64,000 nucleotides of DNA, taken from assembly GCA_022826505.1 (NCBI GenBank), contig JAJDUQ010000231.1:1-64000 (forward strand), read 5' to 3'. The stretch comes from Gammaproteobacteria bacterium (GTDB lineage Bacteria > Pseudomonadota > Gammaproteobacteria > HK1). Position 1 is the first letter of the stretch. Each line of letters begins with the position of its first letter. A model generated the notes under the pieces. It saw nothing but the letters and a program-made list of their open reading frames with translations. It had not been told where the DNA came from and made no database searches. A program made the translations under genes and the position numbers. Positions 1 to 12,285 of this stretch are shown in pieces.

Positions 1-2
1 TC

Positions 3-908
3 ACGACGAGCCTGACCAGCGTCAACCCCTATATGGGTTGGCATATGCCTGACGGCATGAACCTGTGGACCATTGCCGGCTATGGTTCCGGCGAGGTGGA
101 GCTCGAAGATGACTCTGCGGGTACGCAAGCGAGCGACCTGATGCAGAAGATGGTCGCGGCGGGCGCGAGCGGGCCGCTGGTATCCAGCGATGAGCTGATG
201 GGAGGCGGCTCCACGAACCTGAACCTCAAGGGCGAGGTGGCCTTCACCTGGGCCGATGTCGACGGCTCCGGGACTCTCGAGAGCATGTCGTTGAGTGCCA
301 GCCGGCAGCGGCTGATGCTGGAAGGGGAACACGTCCGGAAGCTCGCCTCAGGCGCAACGTTCACGCCCTCGCTCGAGATCGGCTTGCGCAATGACGGCGG
401 GGACGGCGAGACCGGCAGCAGTATCGAGACTGGAGGCGCCCTGCGCTATGAGGACGCGGAGACGGGGCTGACCGTCGAGGGCCGGGTCCGCACCCTGATC
501 AGCCACAGCGGCGACTACGAGGAGACGGGCGTGAGCGGTCTGGTGCAGATCGCACCGGGCGGATCGGGCCGGGGCCTCGCGCTCGTCGTGCAGCCGGCGT
601 GGGGCCGGACGGGCAGCGGTGTGCACCAGTTGTGGGAGCATGGCGTGACTGCTGGAGCACTACCGGCTGACCAGGCGCGCCTGAATGCGGAGATCGGCTA
701 CGGTCTCGGCGGGGCGCACGGGCTCGGGCTTGTAACGCCCTATGCGGGTCTCGGCCTTGCCAACGAAGGGGCGCAGTCCTGGCGCATCGGCACGCGCTGG
801 CAGGTGTCGGCGTACGGAAGCGTGATCCTCGAAGGCACCCGGTACGAGGCCGCCAACGATAACGGGGCCGCGCACGGCCTGATGCTGCGCGGCGCGCTGC
901 GCTGGTGA
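3..908 (+). CDS. Outer-membrane beta-barrel (autotransporter-like) protein, C-terminal part
   Basis: The reading frame is open from the left edge, so the start lies outside the window; the first ATG at 33 is internal to the frame and not a credible start. The visible 301 residues alternate polar and hydrophobic residues in strand-length runs separated by Gly/Asp/Glu-rich turns, and the chain ends in an aromatic residue (ALRW). This is the beta-signal expected for a barrel inserted by the BAM complex. It resembles the C-terminal barrel of autotransporters or of large repeat-containing surface proteins; the passenger domain, if any, is off-window. No exact family is recognised. Confidence 0.6.
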   Translation, partial: TTSLTSVNPYMGWHMPDGMNLWTIAGYGSGEVELEDDSAGTQASDLMQKMVAAGASGPLVSSDELMGGGSTNLNLKGEVAFTWADVDGSGTLESMSLSASRQRLMLEGEHVRKLASGATFTPSLEIGLRNDGGDGETGSSIETGGALRYEDAETGLTVEGRVRTLISHSGDYEETGVSGLVQIAPGGSGRGLALVVQPAWGRTGSGVHQLWEHGVTAGALPADQARLNAEIGYGLGGAHGLGLVTPYAGLGLANEGAQSWRIGTRWQVSAYGSVILEGTRYEAANDNGAAHGLMLRGALRW

Positions 909-1182
909 CGTCTCGGGAGTCATCCATCGCTCGCGTCTCCCCCGACGCAGGCGATGCCCGTCGCGAGCTTCGAACCGCGACCCTGCGATGTCGCCGATGA
1001 CCGCTCCCCACATCGGTGTTGTGCCGTTCGTCGCCTCCGGCTGGCTGCGAGTGTGGCAGATTTGCCGTTAGGCTATAACGTCGGATGCATCGGGCGCCCC
1101 GTACGGAGCCTTCTCGTGGCTTGGTACCCGATGCCGGTGGCCGGTCCCGGGATGCGCGGCCTCGGGGCGAGGAGCACGATCG

Positions 1183-2523
1183 ATGATCCCGAAACAGGAT
1201 CTGTCCCGACGCCGTTTCATCGCCGGCGGAGCCGCTCTCGCGGCGTTGCCCCTCCTTTCGCACCGCAGCGCCGCGGCGGAGGTCGACGTGGTGGTGGTGG
1301 GGGCGGGCGCGGCCGGACTCGCCGCCACCCGGGACCTGCTCGGCCGGGGAATATCGGTACTCACCCTGGAGGCAAGCTCGAGGGTCGGGGGGCGCGCCCA
1401 CACCGACCTCGCCCTGTTCGGGGTCCCCTATGACATCGGAGCGCACTGGCTGCACCGCGCGGGGACGAACCCCTTCGTACAGCATGCGAAGGACAACGGG
1501 TTCACCGCGTATCCGGCCCCCGACACCGAGACCCTCTACGTCGGCGACCGAAAGGCGACCGAAGGCGAGCACTCCGCCTACACCGCCGCCTACGAGAACG
1601 CCATCCGTGCGATATCGGCTGCCGGCCGTCGGGGCCGGGACGTGAGTCCGGCCTCGGTGGTTCCCGATGCCGGAAGCTGGCACGACCTGGTGCACTTCGC
1701 GATCGGCCCGTACGAGATGGCCAAGGACTTCGACGCCTTTTCCTGCGTCGACTGGTGGAACTCCGACGACGGAAGTGACTTCTATTGCAAGGAGGGCTAC
1801 GGCGCCCTGGTCGCCCACAGCGCCCGGGACCTCGACGTGAGCCTCTCGACGCGCGTGACGTCCATCGACTGGAGCGGAAGCGGCGTCGCGGTCGAGACCG
1901 ACCGGGGTCGCATCCGGGCGAAGGCGTGCATCGTCACCGTCTCCACCGGAGTGCTCGCGAACGAGGACATCGGTTTCGTCCCCGCGTTGCCCGATGAGAT
2001 GGTCGATGCCTTTCACGGCATCAGCATGGGCGTCTACGACCACATCGCGCTGCTCTTCGACGAGAACGTGCTCGGCACCGGACCCGACGAGTACCTCCTG
2101 TACAACGCGCGCACGCGCAGGAAGCATTCGCCGGCACTGATGGGATTGCTGACCAACGTCTCCGGCACCGGCCTGACCCTTGCGGATGTCGGCGGGGACT
2201 TCGCGATGGAGCTCGAGAACGCGGGTGGGGAAGCGGCGATCGACTTCGCGAAGTCGGAGCTGCGCAAGATCTTCGGCGCCGCCATCGACAAGCACCTCGT
2301 CAAGGCCCATTTCACCCGCTGGGGGCACAACACGCTCACGCGCGGCTCCTACGCCTCGGCCCTGCCGGGCGCGTACCGGTTGCGTTCCGTGCTTCGCCGG
2401 CCGGTCGGCGAGCGGGTGTGGTTTGCCGGTGAGGCCTGCAGCACCGACGAGTGGGCGACGGTCGCCGGCGCGCACAAGGTCGGAGTCCGCGTCGCCGAGC
2501 ATGTTGCGATGGCGATGCGATAG
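1183..2523 (+). CDS. Tat-exported flavin amine oxidase (FAD-dependent)
   Basis: A 446-residue protein of the flavin monoamine oxidase family, which oxidises amines (or polyamines) using FAD and O2. Residues 8-14 (SRRRFIA) followed by an Ala/Leu-rich stretch form a twin-arginine signal, so the enzyme should fold with FAD in the cytoplasm and be exported. The dinucleotide-binding motif GAGAAG lies near residue 42, and the R-x-G-G-R motif (SRVGGRAHT) follows. The C-terminal FAD-contacting part is seen in VWFAGEACSTDEWATVAGA. A GAGGAG ribosome site about 7 bases upstream supports the start. It stands alone, transcribed away from the barrel gene. Substrate cannot be read from the sequence. Confidence 0.88.
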   Translation: MIPKQDLSRRRFIAGGAALAALPLLSHRSAAAEVDVVVVGAGAAGLAATRDLLGRGISVLTLEASSRVGGRAHTDLALFGVPYDIGAHWLHRAGTNPFVQHAKDNGFTAYPAPDTETLYVGDRKATEGEHSAYTAAYENAIRAISAAGRRGRDVSPASVVPDAGSWHDLVHFAIGPYEMAKDFDAFSCVDWWNSDDGSDFYCKEGYGALVAHSARDLDVSLSTRVTSIDWSGSGVAVETDRGRIRAKACIVTVSTGVLANEDIGFVPALPDEMVDAFHGISMGVYDHIALLFDENVLGTGPDEYLLYNARTRRKHSPALMGLLTNVSGTGLTLADVGGDFAMELENAGGEAAIDFAKSELRKIFGAAIDKHLVKAHFTRWGHNTLTRGSYASALPGAYRLRSVLRRPVGERVWFAGEACSTDEWATVAGAHKVGVRVAEHVAMAMR

Positions 2524-2582
2524 CCCGCGTGCGTCATCGATTCTCCCGGGATGGGCATCGGGACGACACCGAGGGCCCGCGG

Positions 2583-2786
2583 CTACACCCGGGCCGTGGG
2601 CATCATGAAGAAGGCGTCCCAGGCCTCGTCGTCGAGGGCGATGATGGGGCGCTTGTTCAGGGTTTCGATGGCCGCCGCCTCGCTCGAGCGAAGCACGAAC
2701 TCAGTGCGCGTCATGCCGCGGATGGCGGCCGCTCGGTCGATGAACGCCAGACGTTCGCTGGACATGCGGAAGTTGACCTGAGCCAT
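2583..2786 (-). CDS. DUF1778 (TacA-like) antitoxin, orphan
   Basis: A 67-residue protein with the N-terminal ribbon-helix-helix pattern of DUF1778/TacA antitoxins (VNFRMSSERLAFIDRAA, then GMTRTEFVLRSS). A good ribosome site (AGGAAG) lies before the ATG at 2786; the longer frame upstream is not needed. TacA proteins normally repress their own promoter and neutralise a downstream GNAT acetyltransferase that blocks aminoacyl-tRNA. Here nothing follows: the gene ends 59 bases from the convergent amine oxidase. It is therefore an orphan, either a relic or an in trans anti-toxin. It is somewhat shorter than usual for the family. Confidence 0.75.
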   Translation of the reverse strand: MAQVNFRMSSERLAFIDRAAAIRGMTRTEFVLRSSEAAAIETLNKRPIIALDDEAWDAFFMMPTARV

Positions 2787-3027
2787 TGCGATCTTCCTGC
2801 TACAGGGCGGATGTACACCATCTGTATGGCATACCCACAAGGAGACACCAGAAGCTTGTTCGCAGGACTACGTCAAACGCGAAGAATGTCGTGCGTTGCG
2901 GCAGCGAAGAGGATCTGCAACATGTCGACCCTTCCCACCGTGAACGAGCTCCACAAGCTTCGGTGCGCCGGCATGGCCAAAGCACCGGCCGAACAGCTCG
3001 CCTCCCCTGATGCGTCGACCCGATTCG

Positions 3028-3846
3028 TCAAGAGCTCCCGCAATCCCTTCGGATTGCATCCGCCTCGCGCTGCGCTTCCCGATCGGAATCAATGAAGGAG
3101 TGCGCCCGCCTGGCATATCCGGAGGCGTCGGCGTGCGCCTGCTCGAGTGCGTCTTCGATCCGGGAGTGCACCTGGCGTTGGCCGTCGTCCGTCTCCGATC
3201 GGGCGACGAAGTGTCCCGGATGTGCTCGTCGGACCCACGCGAGCAGCTCACGCGCCCGACGCAGCACACGTGCCTCGGCCCGGCGCGTCACATCCGCGTG
3301 GCGCTGCTCATGCGCGAGCACGTGCGCTCGGAGGCAGTCGTCGTCCTCCAGATCCGCCCGAAGACTGAGACGGCTCGGTTCGTACCCGATGCGGCCTTCC
3401 ACGCTCGATACGCACACCTGACAGCGTTCGTCCAGGCACCGCAGCGCCAGGCCAATCCGGACGTCCATGCGCTCCGTCGTCTCGTGCAGGCCCGCCACCG
3501 TGGCGCCGCGGCGTCGTGGGTGCTGTTGCGGGGGGTCGGCCGGGAAGTACTCGAACGCGCTCGTGGGCTCCCAGAAACCCGACAGCTCGACACGGGCGGG
3601 CTCGCACGGTCCAAGGTCCTGCACGGTGCGTGCGCGGGCCGCAGTCCGCCCGACGGGAGCGGCAGCGTCCGGCACCGTCCAGGGCACCGGCGGCGAGATC
3701 AGAACATCCCGGGCTTCGTCGAGCACCTCGCCGACGGCGTCGATCCAGCGTGCCGGGACACGGTCGACCGGAAGCGACGGTGCGGTGGGTACCACCGCAA
3801 GCACGACTCCTGCCACGGCGAGCAGTCCGATGATGATGCGAATCAT
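3028..3846 (-). CDS. Putative secreted HExxH metalloprotease-like protein (DUF922-like)
   Basis: A 272-residue protein with an N-terminal hydrophobic segment (residues 1-20, signal peptide or anchor). Near residues 175-183 it has HVLAHEQRH, a HExxH zinc-protease motif at 179-183. Two cysteines flank a short strand before it (RCQVCVSS). The arrangement resembles DUF922-type predicted secreted Zn-dependent proteases, where HE(Q/x)xH follows a compact N-terminal fold. The C-terminal third is Arg/Ala/Glu-rich helix. No strong ribosome site is visible at the ATG, so the start is provisional. It is next to an orphan Xre antitoxin, with no operon partner. The family is suggested by the motif only. 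Confidence 0.55.
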   Translation of the reverse strand: MIRIIIGLLAVAGVVLAVVPTAPSLPVDRVPARWIDAVGEVLDEARDVLISPPVPWTVPDAAAPVGRTAARARTVQDLGPCEPARVELSGFWEPTSAFEYFPADPPQQHPRRRGATVAGLHETTERMDVRIGLALRCLDERCQVCVSSVEGRIGYEPSRLSLRADLEDDDCLRAHVLAHEQRHADVTRRAEARVLRRARELLAWVRRAHPGHFVARSETDDGQRQVHSRIEDALEQAHADASGYARRAHSFIDSDREAQREADAIRRDCGSS

Positions 3847-3952
3847 GATCGAGTTTGCAGGTGCAGCGCGCCGCTACCGCGGACGGTCGATACCTGCCCG
3901 CGCAAGTCGCGGGGCTGTTCGGTGGTTGGTGCCAGGTGCGGAGTCGGGCGGG

Positions 3953-4267
3953 TTACGGAGACGCCAAGAGATCGGACATGTCCGGGTATCTCTGCGCCAT
4001 GAGGATGAGGGCCGCGGCTGATTCGGGGGGGCTCGACCGGCTCTGCTCCCAGCGCTCGGCCGTGCGGATGGGCACGCGGATCATGTGCGCGAAGACCACT
4101 CTGGAGACACCCAGACGGTCACGGACGCTACGGATGATCTCTGGCGTGAGCTTCGGGAGGGGCCGTGGCTCGACGCGGACGGTCTTCAAGGTGCGCTTGC
4201 CGGCGCGGTGCTCGCGGACTTCGCGCAGTCCCTCGAGGACCTCGGCGGCGATGTTGCGTTCAGTCAT
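3953..4267 (-). CDS. Xre-family HTH antitoxin (HigA/NadS-like), orphan
   Basis: A 104-residue DNA-binding protein. Residues 41-80 (LTPEIIRSVRDRLGVSRVVFAHMIRVPIRTAERWEQ) read as a HTH in which the recognition helix includes TAERWEQ, the hallmark of the NadS/HigA2 branch whose partners are RelE/HigB ribonucleases. It would autoregulate its promoter. The space between it and ssb (about 116 bp) is too short for a HigB toxin, and I find no RelE-like frame on either side, so the toxin is missing. It lies downstream of ssb on the same strand. Confidence 0.72.
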   Translation of the reverse strand: MTERNIAAEVLEGLREVREHRAGKRTLKTVRVEPRPLPKLTPEIIRSVRDRLGVSRVVFAHMIRVPIRTAERWEQSRSSPPESAAALILMAQRYPDMSDLLASP

Positions 4268-4383
4268 TGTCGATTGCCTCTATGGCCCTGCGCCAGCGCC
4301 CGTCGTCGGATTCTTCCGTGAAAGCCTGGGGTCCCCGGAACGTAGCGACAGGCCCGTCGAGCAGCACTCGCCTTCCCGGCCCG

Positions 4384-4866
4384 TCAGAAGGGAATGTCGT
4401 CGTCGAAGTCGTCCGGTGGACCGCCGCGCGGCGCGGCGGGAGCGGAATCCGACGATCCTCCCGACTGCCACCCCGGGCCCGAATCCTCTTCCCGCCGTCG
4501 CTGCGGCGGCGCACCGCCACCACCGGCTCCCCTGCCCCCGAGCATCTGCATCTCGGATGCGATGATCTCGGTGGTGTAACGGTCCTGCCCGTCCTGCCCC
4601 TGCCACTTGTTGGTGCGAATCTGCCCTTCGATATAACACTGCGAGCCCTTGCGCAGATACTCTGCGGCAATCTCGGCGAGCCGGCTGAAGAAGACCACTC
4701 GGTGCCACTCCGTGCGTTCCTGTCGCTCCCCGCTCTGCCGGTCGCGCCATGAATCGGTGGTCGCCAGCCGGATGTTCGTAACCGCGCTGCCGCTGGCCGT
4801 GTACCGGGTTTCCGGGTCCGCACCGAGGTTGCCGAGCAGAATCACCTTGTTGACGCCCCTGGCCAT
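4384..4866 (-). CDS. ssb: Single-stranded DNA-binding protein
   Basis: A 160-residue SSB that coats single-stranded DNA in replication, repair and recombination. The OB fold spans roughly residues 1-110 ([15 protein letters not shown], then [21 protein letters not shown]). A Gly/Pro/Gln-rich linker follows, and the chain ends in the acidic partner-docking tip [15 protein letters not shown] lies 8 bases before the ATG at 4866, which decides this start over an in-frame TTG two codons upstream that is too close to the ribosome site. The gene sits downstream of the MFS gene, divergent from uvrA, an order common in Gammaproteobacteria. Confidence 0.97.
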   Translation of the reverse strand: MARGVNKVILLGNLGADPETRYTASGSAVTNIRLATTDSWRDRQSGERQERTEWHRVVFFSRLAEIAAEYLRKGSQCYIEGQIRTNKWQGQDGQDRYTTEIIASEMQMLGGRGAGGGGAPPQRRREEDSGPGWQSGGSSDSAPAAPRGGPPDDFDDDIPF

Positions 4867-5200
4867 GAGCAATACCTCCTCTGTGTCGCGATCCGTGCAG
4901 TGAATTCTCGGCGCTGCGGCCCGCCCGCGCGCCCCGGTGCGTGGAGGCGATACTTTACAGGGAGTGGAGGGACACGATCACCGGGCAGACCGCCATCGCG
5001 ATGTCAGCCGTGAGCCCACGCGCGTGCCGACAGTCTTCCCGAATTCCGTCGAGCCGTTCCTCCACGTGCCGTCCGAGCGGACAGAGTCGCCCCGTACAGT
5101 CGCTCCCCCACGCACGGCCCGAGCGGTCACTGCTCGACCGATTCACCGGTTCCCGACGGTGGGCGCGGGCGCGCATCGGTGCAATGCCCGCGCCGGCGCC

Positions 5201-6634
5201 TCACGAACCGGTCGAAGAGAATGCATGAAGGGAGTCGCGATCGAGATTCCGCCGGTCGACCCGCAGCCAGGCGGTACGTTCCTCCACCACCACGACCGCC
5301 TCGATCACCCCCGGCACCGCAAGGAGCCGCGTCGTCAGCGCATCCACGGATTCGCGTTCGACGGCGCCGATGGGCAATTGCTCCACGCTGAGCCGACGAG
5401 GCTCGCGCAGTCCGAACGCAATCAGCAACCAACCGACGCACAGCCCCGCGCACACCGCCAGCACCGCGTCCTCGCCGCCGGCACCAAGCAGCCAGCCGCC
5501 GGCGATACCGCCTGCGAACGCACCCAGATACTGCAACGTCGAGTAGACGCCGAGCGCGGCTCCACGGGCACGCATCGGGGCGACCCTCGACACCATTGCG
5601 GGCAGATTGGCCTCGAGCGTGTTGAACCCGGTGAAGTAGACGACCATGCAGAGAATGAGCACGATGCTGCCGGTCGTCGCTCCGGCAAGCCCGGCCAGCG
5701 CCGCTCCCAGCAGCACGATGCCCAGCAGCATGACGAACCGGGAACGGCTCTTGCGATCAGCGAGGACGATGAGCGGAACGGTGAAGACGACCGAGGCGAG
5801 AAGCACCCCGACGTACACCTTCCAGTGGTCGGCGACGCCGATGCCGGCACGGTCGCGCATCGCGATGGGCAACGCGACGAACGTCGCGACCATCACTGCG
5901 TGCAGGATGAAGATGCCGGCGTTGAGCCGCAGCATCTGCCTGTCGTGCAACGCCGTCACCAGCCCCCCAATCGCGGCCGCACCGGAGTGCGTCATGCGCG
6001 GAGGCGCCGGGACACCGACGAACAGCAGGGCGATGGCCAGGACCGCAAAGGCCGCAGTGACCCAGAACAGTCCGGAGATGCCTGCGGCTGCCGTGATCAT
6101 CGGTCCGATCACCAGCGCGAGCACGAACGCGGCCCCGATGCTCGCACCGATCAGCGCCATCACCCGAGCCCGGTGGGTCTCGCCGGTGACGTCGCTGGCC
6201 AGCGCCATCACCGCGGCCGCGACCGCGCCCATGCCCTGCAGCGCACGTCCGGCGACGATCCCCCAGATGTCGTCGGCGACCGCCGCGACCACGCTGCCAA
6301 GCGCGAACACGAGCAGCCCCGCCGCGATGACCGGCCTGCGCCCGAACCGATCCGACAGCATGCCGAACGGCACCTGGAACACGCCCTGCGTGAGTCCGTA
6401 GATGCCGATCGCGACACCGATGAGCAGCGGCGTGTGCCCGGGGTAATGGTGAGCGTGCACGCTGAACACCGGCAGAAACATGAACAGCCCCAGCATGCGC
6501 AGGGAATAGATGCCGGAGAGCGCGGCGACCGCACGGCGCTCGGCTGGCGACAGCGTGGAGGGAGGTGCGTCGATCACGGTTCCGCGACGATGAACAGGTC
6601 GATTTTGCTTCATGGCCGGCGCGGAACGTAACAT
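5201..6634 (-). CDS. MFS transporter with C-terminal YAM-like domain (YajR type)
   Basis: A 477-residue major facilitator with twelve predicted membrane segments. The MFS A-motif is visible as GMLSDRFGRRPVI between helices 2 and 3. After helix 12 there is a soluble tail of about 70 residues (from PGVIEAVVVVEERTAWLRVD) that resembles the ferredoxin-like YAM domain of E. coli YajR. The substrate is unknown; YajR-type proteins are proton-driven drug/metabolite exporters. An alternative ATG at 6613 gives a protein seven residues shorter; neither start has a clear ribosome site. The gene is divergent from uvrA (47 bp) and upstream of ssb, the usual gammaproteobacterial neighbourhood. Confidence 0.9.
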   Translation of the reverse strand: MLRSAPAMKQNRPVHRRGTVIDAPPSTLSPAERRAVAALSGIYSLRMLGLFMFLPVFSVHAHHYPGHTPLLIGVAIGIYGLTQGVFQVPFGMLSDRFGRRPVIAAGLLVFALGSVVAAVADDIWGIVAGRALQGMGAVAAAVMALASDVTGETHRARVMALIGASIGAAFVLALVIGPMITAAAGISGLFWVTAAFAVLAIALLFVGVPAPPRMTHSGAAAIGGLVTALHDRQMLRLNAGIFILHAVMVATFVALPIAMRDRAGIGVADHWKVYVGVLLASVVFTVPLIVLADRKSRSRFVMLLGIVLLGAALAGLAGATTGSIVLILCMVVYFTGFNTLEANLPAMVSRVAPMRARGAALGVYSTLQYLGAFAGGIAGGWLLGAGGEDAVLAVCAGLCVGWLLIAFGLREPRRLSVEQLPIGAVERESVDALTTRLLAVPGVIEAVVVVEERTAWLRVDRRNLDRDSLHAFSSTGS

Positions 6635-6681
6635 AGCCGATTGGCTTTCCGGGCGCCGAAACGCCCGAATTTCGACGCTTC

Positions 6682-9534
<2,853 letters not shown>

Positions 9535-9744
9535 CCTCGGCGCGCACGCGGGGCACACGGACGGACTACCGAGGTTCGGTGCCGGGGAACCGGACGCCGC
9601 GACGCGACGCACACCACACCGGCGGCATGGAACGGAGCTTCCGGCAGCCCCGCGTCGCCACCGGCCACTCGGCCGGGGCCTCGTGAGAGCCGGCCGCTTC
9701 GTGATTGTCCGGTCACGGTCGAATTCAGCACGGGAGACGAGGGA

Positions 9745-10677
9745 ATGTCAGCACTGATCTGCGGCTCGGTCGCCTACGACACCATCATGGTCTTCCACGA
9801 CCGCTTCAGGAACCACATCCTGCCGGACCAGCTTCACGTCCTGAGCGTCTCGTTCCTCGTCCCGCAACTCCGGCGCGAGTTCGGCGGCTGCGCCGGCAAC
9901 ATTGCGTACAACCTCAAGCTCCTCGACGGCAATCCGCTGCCGATGGCCACCGTCGGCAAGGACTTCGATCCGTACGCCCGGTGGATGGACAAGTGGTCGA
10001 TCGACCACAGCTTCGTCACCCGAATCGACACCGAATACACCGCCCAGGCATTCATCACCACCGACCTCGACGACAACCAGATCACCGCATTCCACCCCGG
10101 CGCGATGAACAGCGCCCACCTCAACGACGTACGCGACGCCCCGCGGGCAAGCATCGGAATCATCTCCCCGGACGGACGCGAGGCGATGGTCGAGCACGCC
10201 TCGCAGTTCGCCGAGTGCGGCACCCCGTTCATCTTCGACCCGGGCCAGGGGCTGCCGCTGTTCGGGGGCGAGGACCTGCTTCGGTTCATCGACCTCGCGA
10301 CATGGCTGACGGTCAACGACTACGAATGGGAGGTGGTGCGCGAGCGCACCGGACTCGACGTGTCCGCGGTGGTGGCGAAGGTAAAGGCGCTGATCGTGAC
10401 CCGCGGCGCCGAGGGGTCGGTGGTGCATACCCGCGACGCCACGTTCGAGATTCCTCCGGCCCGGGCGGGCGACACGGTCGACCCGACGGGCTGCGGCGAC
10501 GCGTACCGGGCCGGCCTCATCCACGGACTCGTCAACGCGATGGACTGGGAGACCACCGGGCGTCTGGCGTCGCTGATGGGTGCCATCAAGGTCGAGCAGC
10601 CCGGCACCCAGAATCACCACTGCACGCGTGCGGATATCGAGAGCCGATTCCGCGAATCGTTCGGTCGGAGCCTGTAG
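9745..10677 (+). CDS. PfkB-family sugar/nucleoside kinase (adenosine kinase-like)
   Basis: A 310-residue ribokinase-fold kinase. The N-terminal glycine pair motif is seen in EFGGCAGNIAYNL and the C-terminal PfkB signature in DPTGCGDAYRAGL, where the second Asp is the catalytic base. The overall pattern (MSALICGSVAYDTIMVF at the start) resembles proteobacterial proteins annotated as adenosine kinase or carbohydrate kinase; the exact substrate is not determinable. A GGGAGACGAGGGA ribosome site precedes the ATG. The gene is monocistronic, convergent with the acyl-CoA dehydrogenase gene. Confidence 0.88.
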   Translation: MSALICGSVAYDTIMVFHDRFRNHILPDQLHVLSVSFLVPQLRREFGGCAGNIAYNLKLLDGNPLPMATVGKDFDPYARWMDKWSIDHSFVTRIDTEYTAQAFITTDLDDNQITAFHPGAMNSAHLNDVRDAPRASIGIISPDGREAMVEHASQFAECGTPFIFDPGQGLPLFGGEDLLRFIDLATWLTVNDYEWEVVRERTGLDVSAVVAKVKALIVTRGAEGSVVHTRDATFEIPPARAGDTVDPTGCGDAYRAGLIHGLVNAMDWETTGRLASLMGAIKVEQPGTQNHHCTRADIESRFRESFGRSL

Positions 10678-11022
10678 GCCGGCTCGGTTCGATCCGGGTC
10701 ACCGCGCAATCTCGCCGACCGGCCTTCGCGGCGCGTGGAACGGCCACTCCGACCGCGACGCGGTCGGAATCGCGGACGAGTCCTGCGCTCAGTGCGGCCA
10801 GGACCATGCCGAACGCCTCGTCAAACTGCGATGCACACCGAGGCGTGCAGGATCGATGGCATTCCAAACGGCTGACGAGGGGCGCTCGGCATTCACGCGC
10901 CGGGTGCACCAGGACCACGACCCGCGCACCCGGATGCCTGAATCCAGAACCGCAGCTCGAGACGTCGAGGAACCGCTTCGGCTGCGCGCAACGGCAGTCC
11001 GAACACCGCTGCGGTTCCCGGC
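10678..11022 (+). other. Intergenic region without recognised gene
   Basis: This is the convergent gap between the PfkB kinase and acyl-CoA dehydrogenase genes. Open frames cross it on both strands, but none has family resemblance or a ribosome site. No terminator-like hairpin with a T tract was found. Confidence 0.5.
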
Positions 11023-12210
11023 TCAGGTGCCCTGACGCGCTTTCTTCGCGATGCGCCTCGCGATCGCCCAGCGGTGCACCTCGTTGGGACCGTCGTAGAT
11101 CCGGAACGGCCGGACCTCGCGCCAGAGCCGTTCGACGAGGGTGTCGGAGGTGATCCCCATCCCGCCGAGAATCTGCATGCACCGGTCGACGACACGGAAC
11201 TCGGCTTCGGAGCAGAACACCTTCGCCATCGAGGATTCCTGACGCGCCTGCCCGCCCTGGTCGAGCACCCACGCCGCCTGCCAGATCACGAGCCGCGCGA
11301 GGTGCATGTCGAGTTCGTTGTCGGCGAGCATGAACCCCACGCCTTCGTGCTCCGCGAGCGGTTTGCCGAACGCCTCGCGCCGCACCGCGTATCCGCAGGC
11401 GATGTCGTGCGCGCGCTTCGCGGCGCCGAGCCACCGCATGCAGTGGGTCAGTCGCGCCGGCGCGAGCCGCACCTGGGCATAGCGGTAGCCCTCGCCGATC
11501 TCGCCGAGCACCTGGTCCGCGGTGACCCGCAGGTCGTTGAACCGGAGCTCGTAGTGCCCTCCGGCGAAGCTCGACTCCAGCGTCTCCTGCCGGCGGACCG
11601 CCTCGATCGCGGGATCGTCGTTGTCGACGAGGAACATCGTCGCGCCGCGGCCGCGCTCGATGCGATCGGAGGTCCGCGCCATGACGATGTTGAGCTTCGC
11701 CCCGTCGTAGCCGGTGATGAACCACTTGGCGCCGCTGATGACCCAGTGGTTGCCGTCCTGGCGGGCGGTGGTGGCGAGCATGCCGGGATCGGACCCGGCG
11801 CCCTCCGGCTCGGTCATGGAGAAGCAGGAGCGGATGTCGCCGGCGGCGAGCGGGCGCAGCCACTGCGCCTTCTGCTCGTGGTTGGCGACGACCTCCAGAA
11901 GATGCATGTTGCCCTCGTCCGGCGCCGCGCAGTTGAGGGCCTGGGGCCCGAGCAAGGAGTACCCGGCCGCCTCGAACACCACCGCCATCGAACGCATGTC
12001 GAGCCCGAGGCCACCCCATTCCTCACCGACCTGCGGCGAGAGCAGGCCCGCTTCGCGTGCCCTGTCCATCAGCTCGCGCTTGAGCGAGTCTTCGAGTCCG
12101 TGCCCACCCTCGCGCGGGTCCCCTTCGCAGGGGATGACCACGTCGCGGACGAACGACTCGGTGCGCGCCTTGAGCGCCTCTAGCTCGGGCGTGAGGCTGA
12201 AGTCGATCAC
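11023..12210 (-). CDS. Acyl-CoA dehydrogenase
   Basis: A 395-residue acyl-CoA dehydrogenase, an FAD enzyme making the alpha-beta double bond in acyl-CoA and passing electrons to ETF. Family landmarks are FSMTEPEGAGSDP (FAD/acyl site), WFITGYDGAK, LGGMGITSDTLVERLWREVR and the terminal RIYDGPNEVHRW, with Glu in the G-P-x-E-V-H position. I start it at the GTG at 12210 (protein begins VIDFSLTPELEAL). This gives the normal family length; the frame stays open to 12804 but there overlaps a well-supported gene on the other strand. The head is separated by about 150 bp from the divergent nucleotidyltransferase-HEPN gene. Substrate chain length cannot be told. Confidence 0.92.
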   Translation of the reverse strand: MIDFSLTPELEALKARTESFVRDVVIPCEGDPREGGHGLEDSLKRELMDRAREAGLLSPQVGEEWGGLGLDMRSMAVVFEAAGYSLLGPQALNCAAPDEGNMHLLEVVANHEQKAQWLRPLAAGDIRSCFSMTEPEGAGSDPGMLATTARQDGNHWVISGAKWFITGYDGAKLNIVMARTSDRIERGRGATMFLVDNDDPAIEAVRRQETLESSFAGGHYELRFNDLRVTADQVLGEIGEGYRYAQVRLAPARLTHCMRWLGAAKRAHDIACGYAVRREAFGKPLAEHEGVGFMLADNELDMHLARLVIWQAAWVLDQGGQARQESSMAKVFCSEAEFRVVDRCMQILGGMGITSDTLVERLWREVRPFRIYDGPNEVHRWAIARRIAKKARQGT

Positions 12211-12285
12211 GGATACGAATCTAGCACGCCGACCGGCCGGCCGGCCGGCACGCACATCGGACCACGAACGCAACACATCGAGACT

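Noticed and set aside
499-2502. Long minus-strand open frame opposite the barrel and amine oxidase genes
   Set aside because: Antisense shadow produced by GC-rich codon bias; translation is Arg/Gly/Ala-rich with no family resemblance and it conflicts with well-supported genes.
4937-6631. 564-residue plus-strand frame opposite the MFS gene
   Set aside because: Composition (Arg, His, Gln, Asp runs) is the mirror of a membrane protein gene; no ribosome site or motif.
12231-12251. ggccggcc-type repeat as a regulatory element
   Set aside because: A short GC palindromic run expected by chance at this composition, with no relation to promoter spacing.
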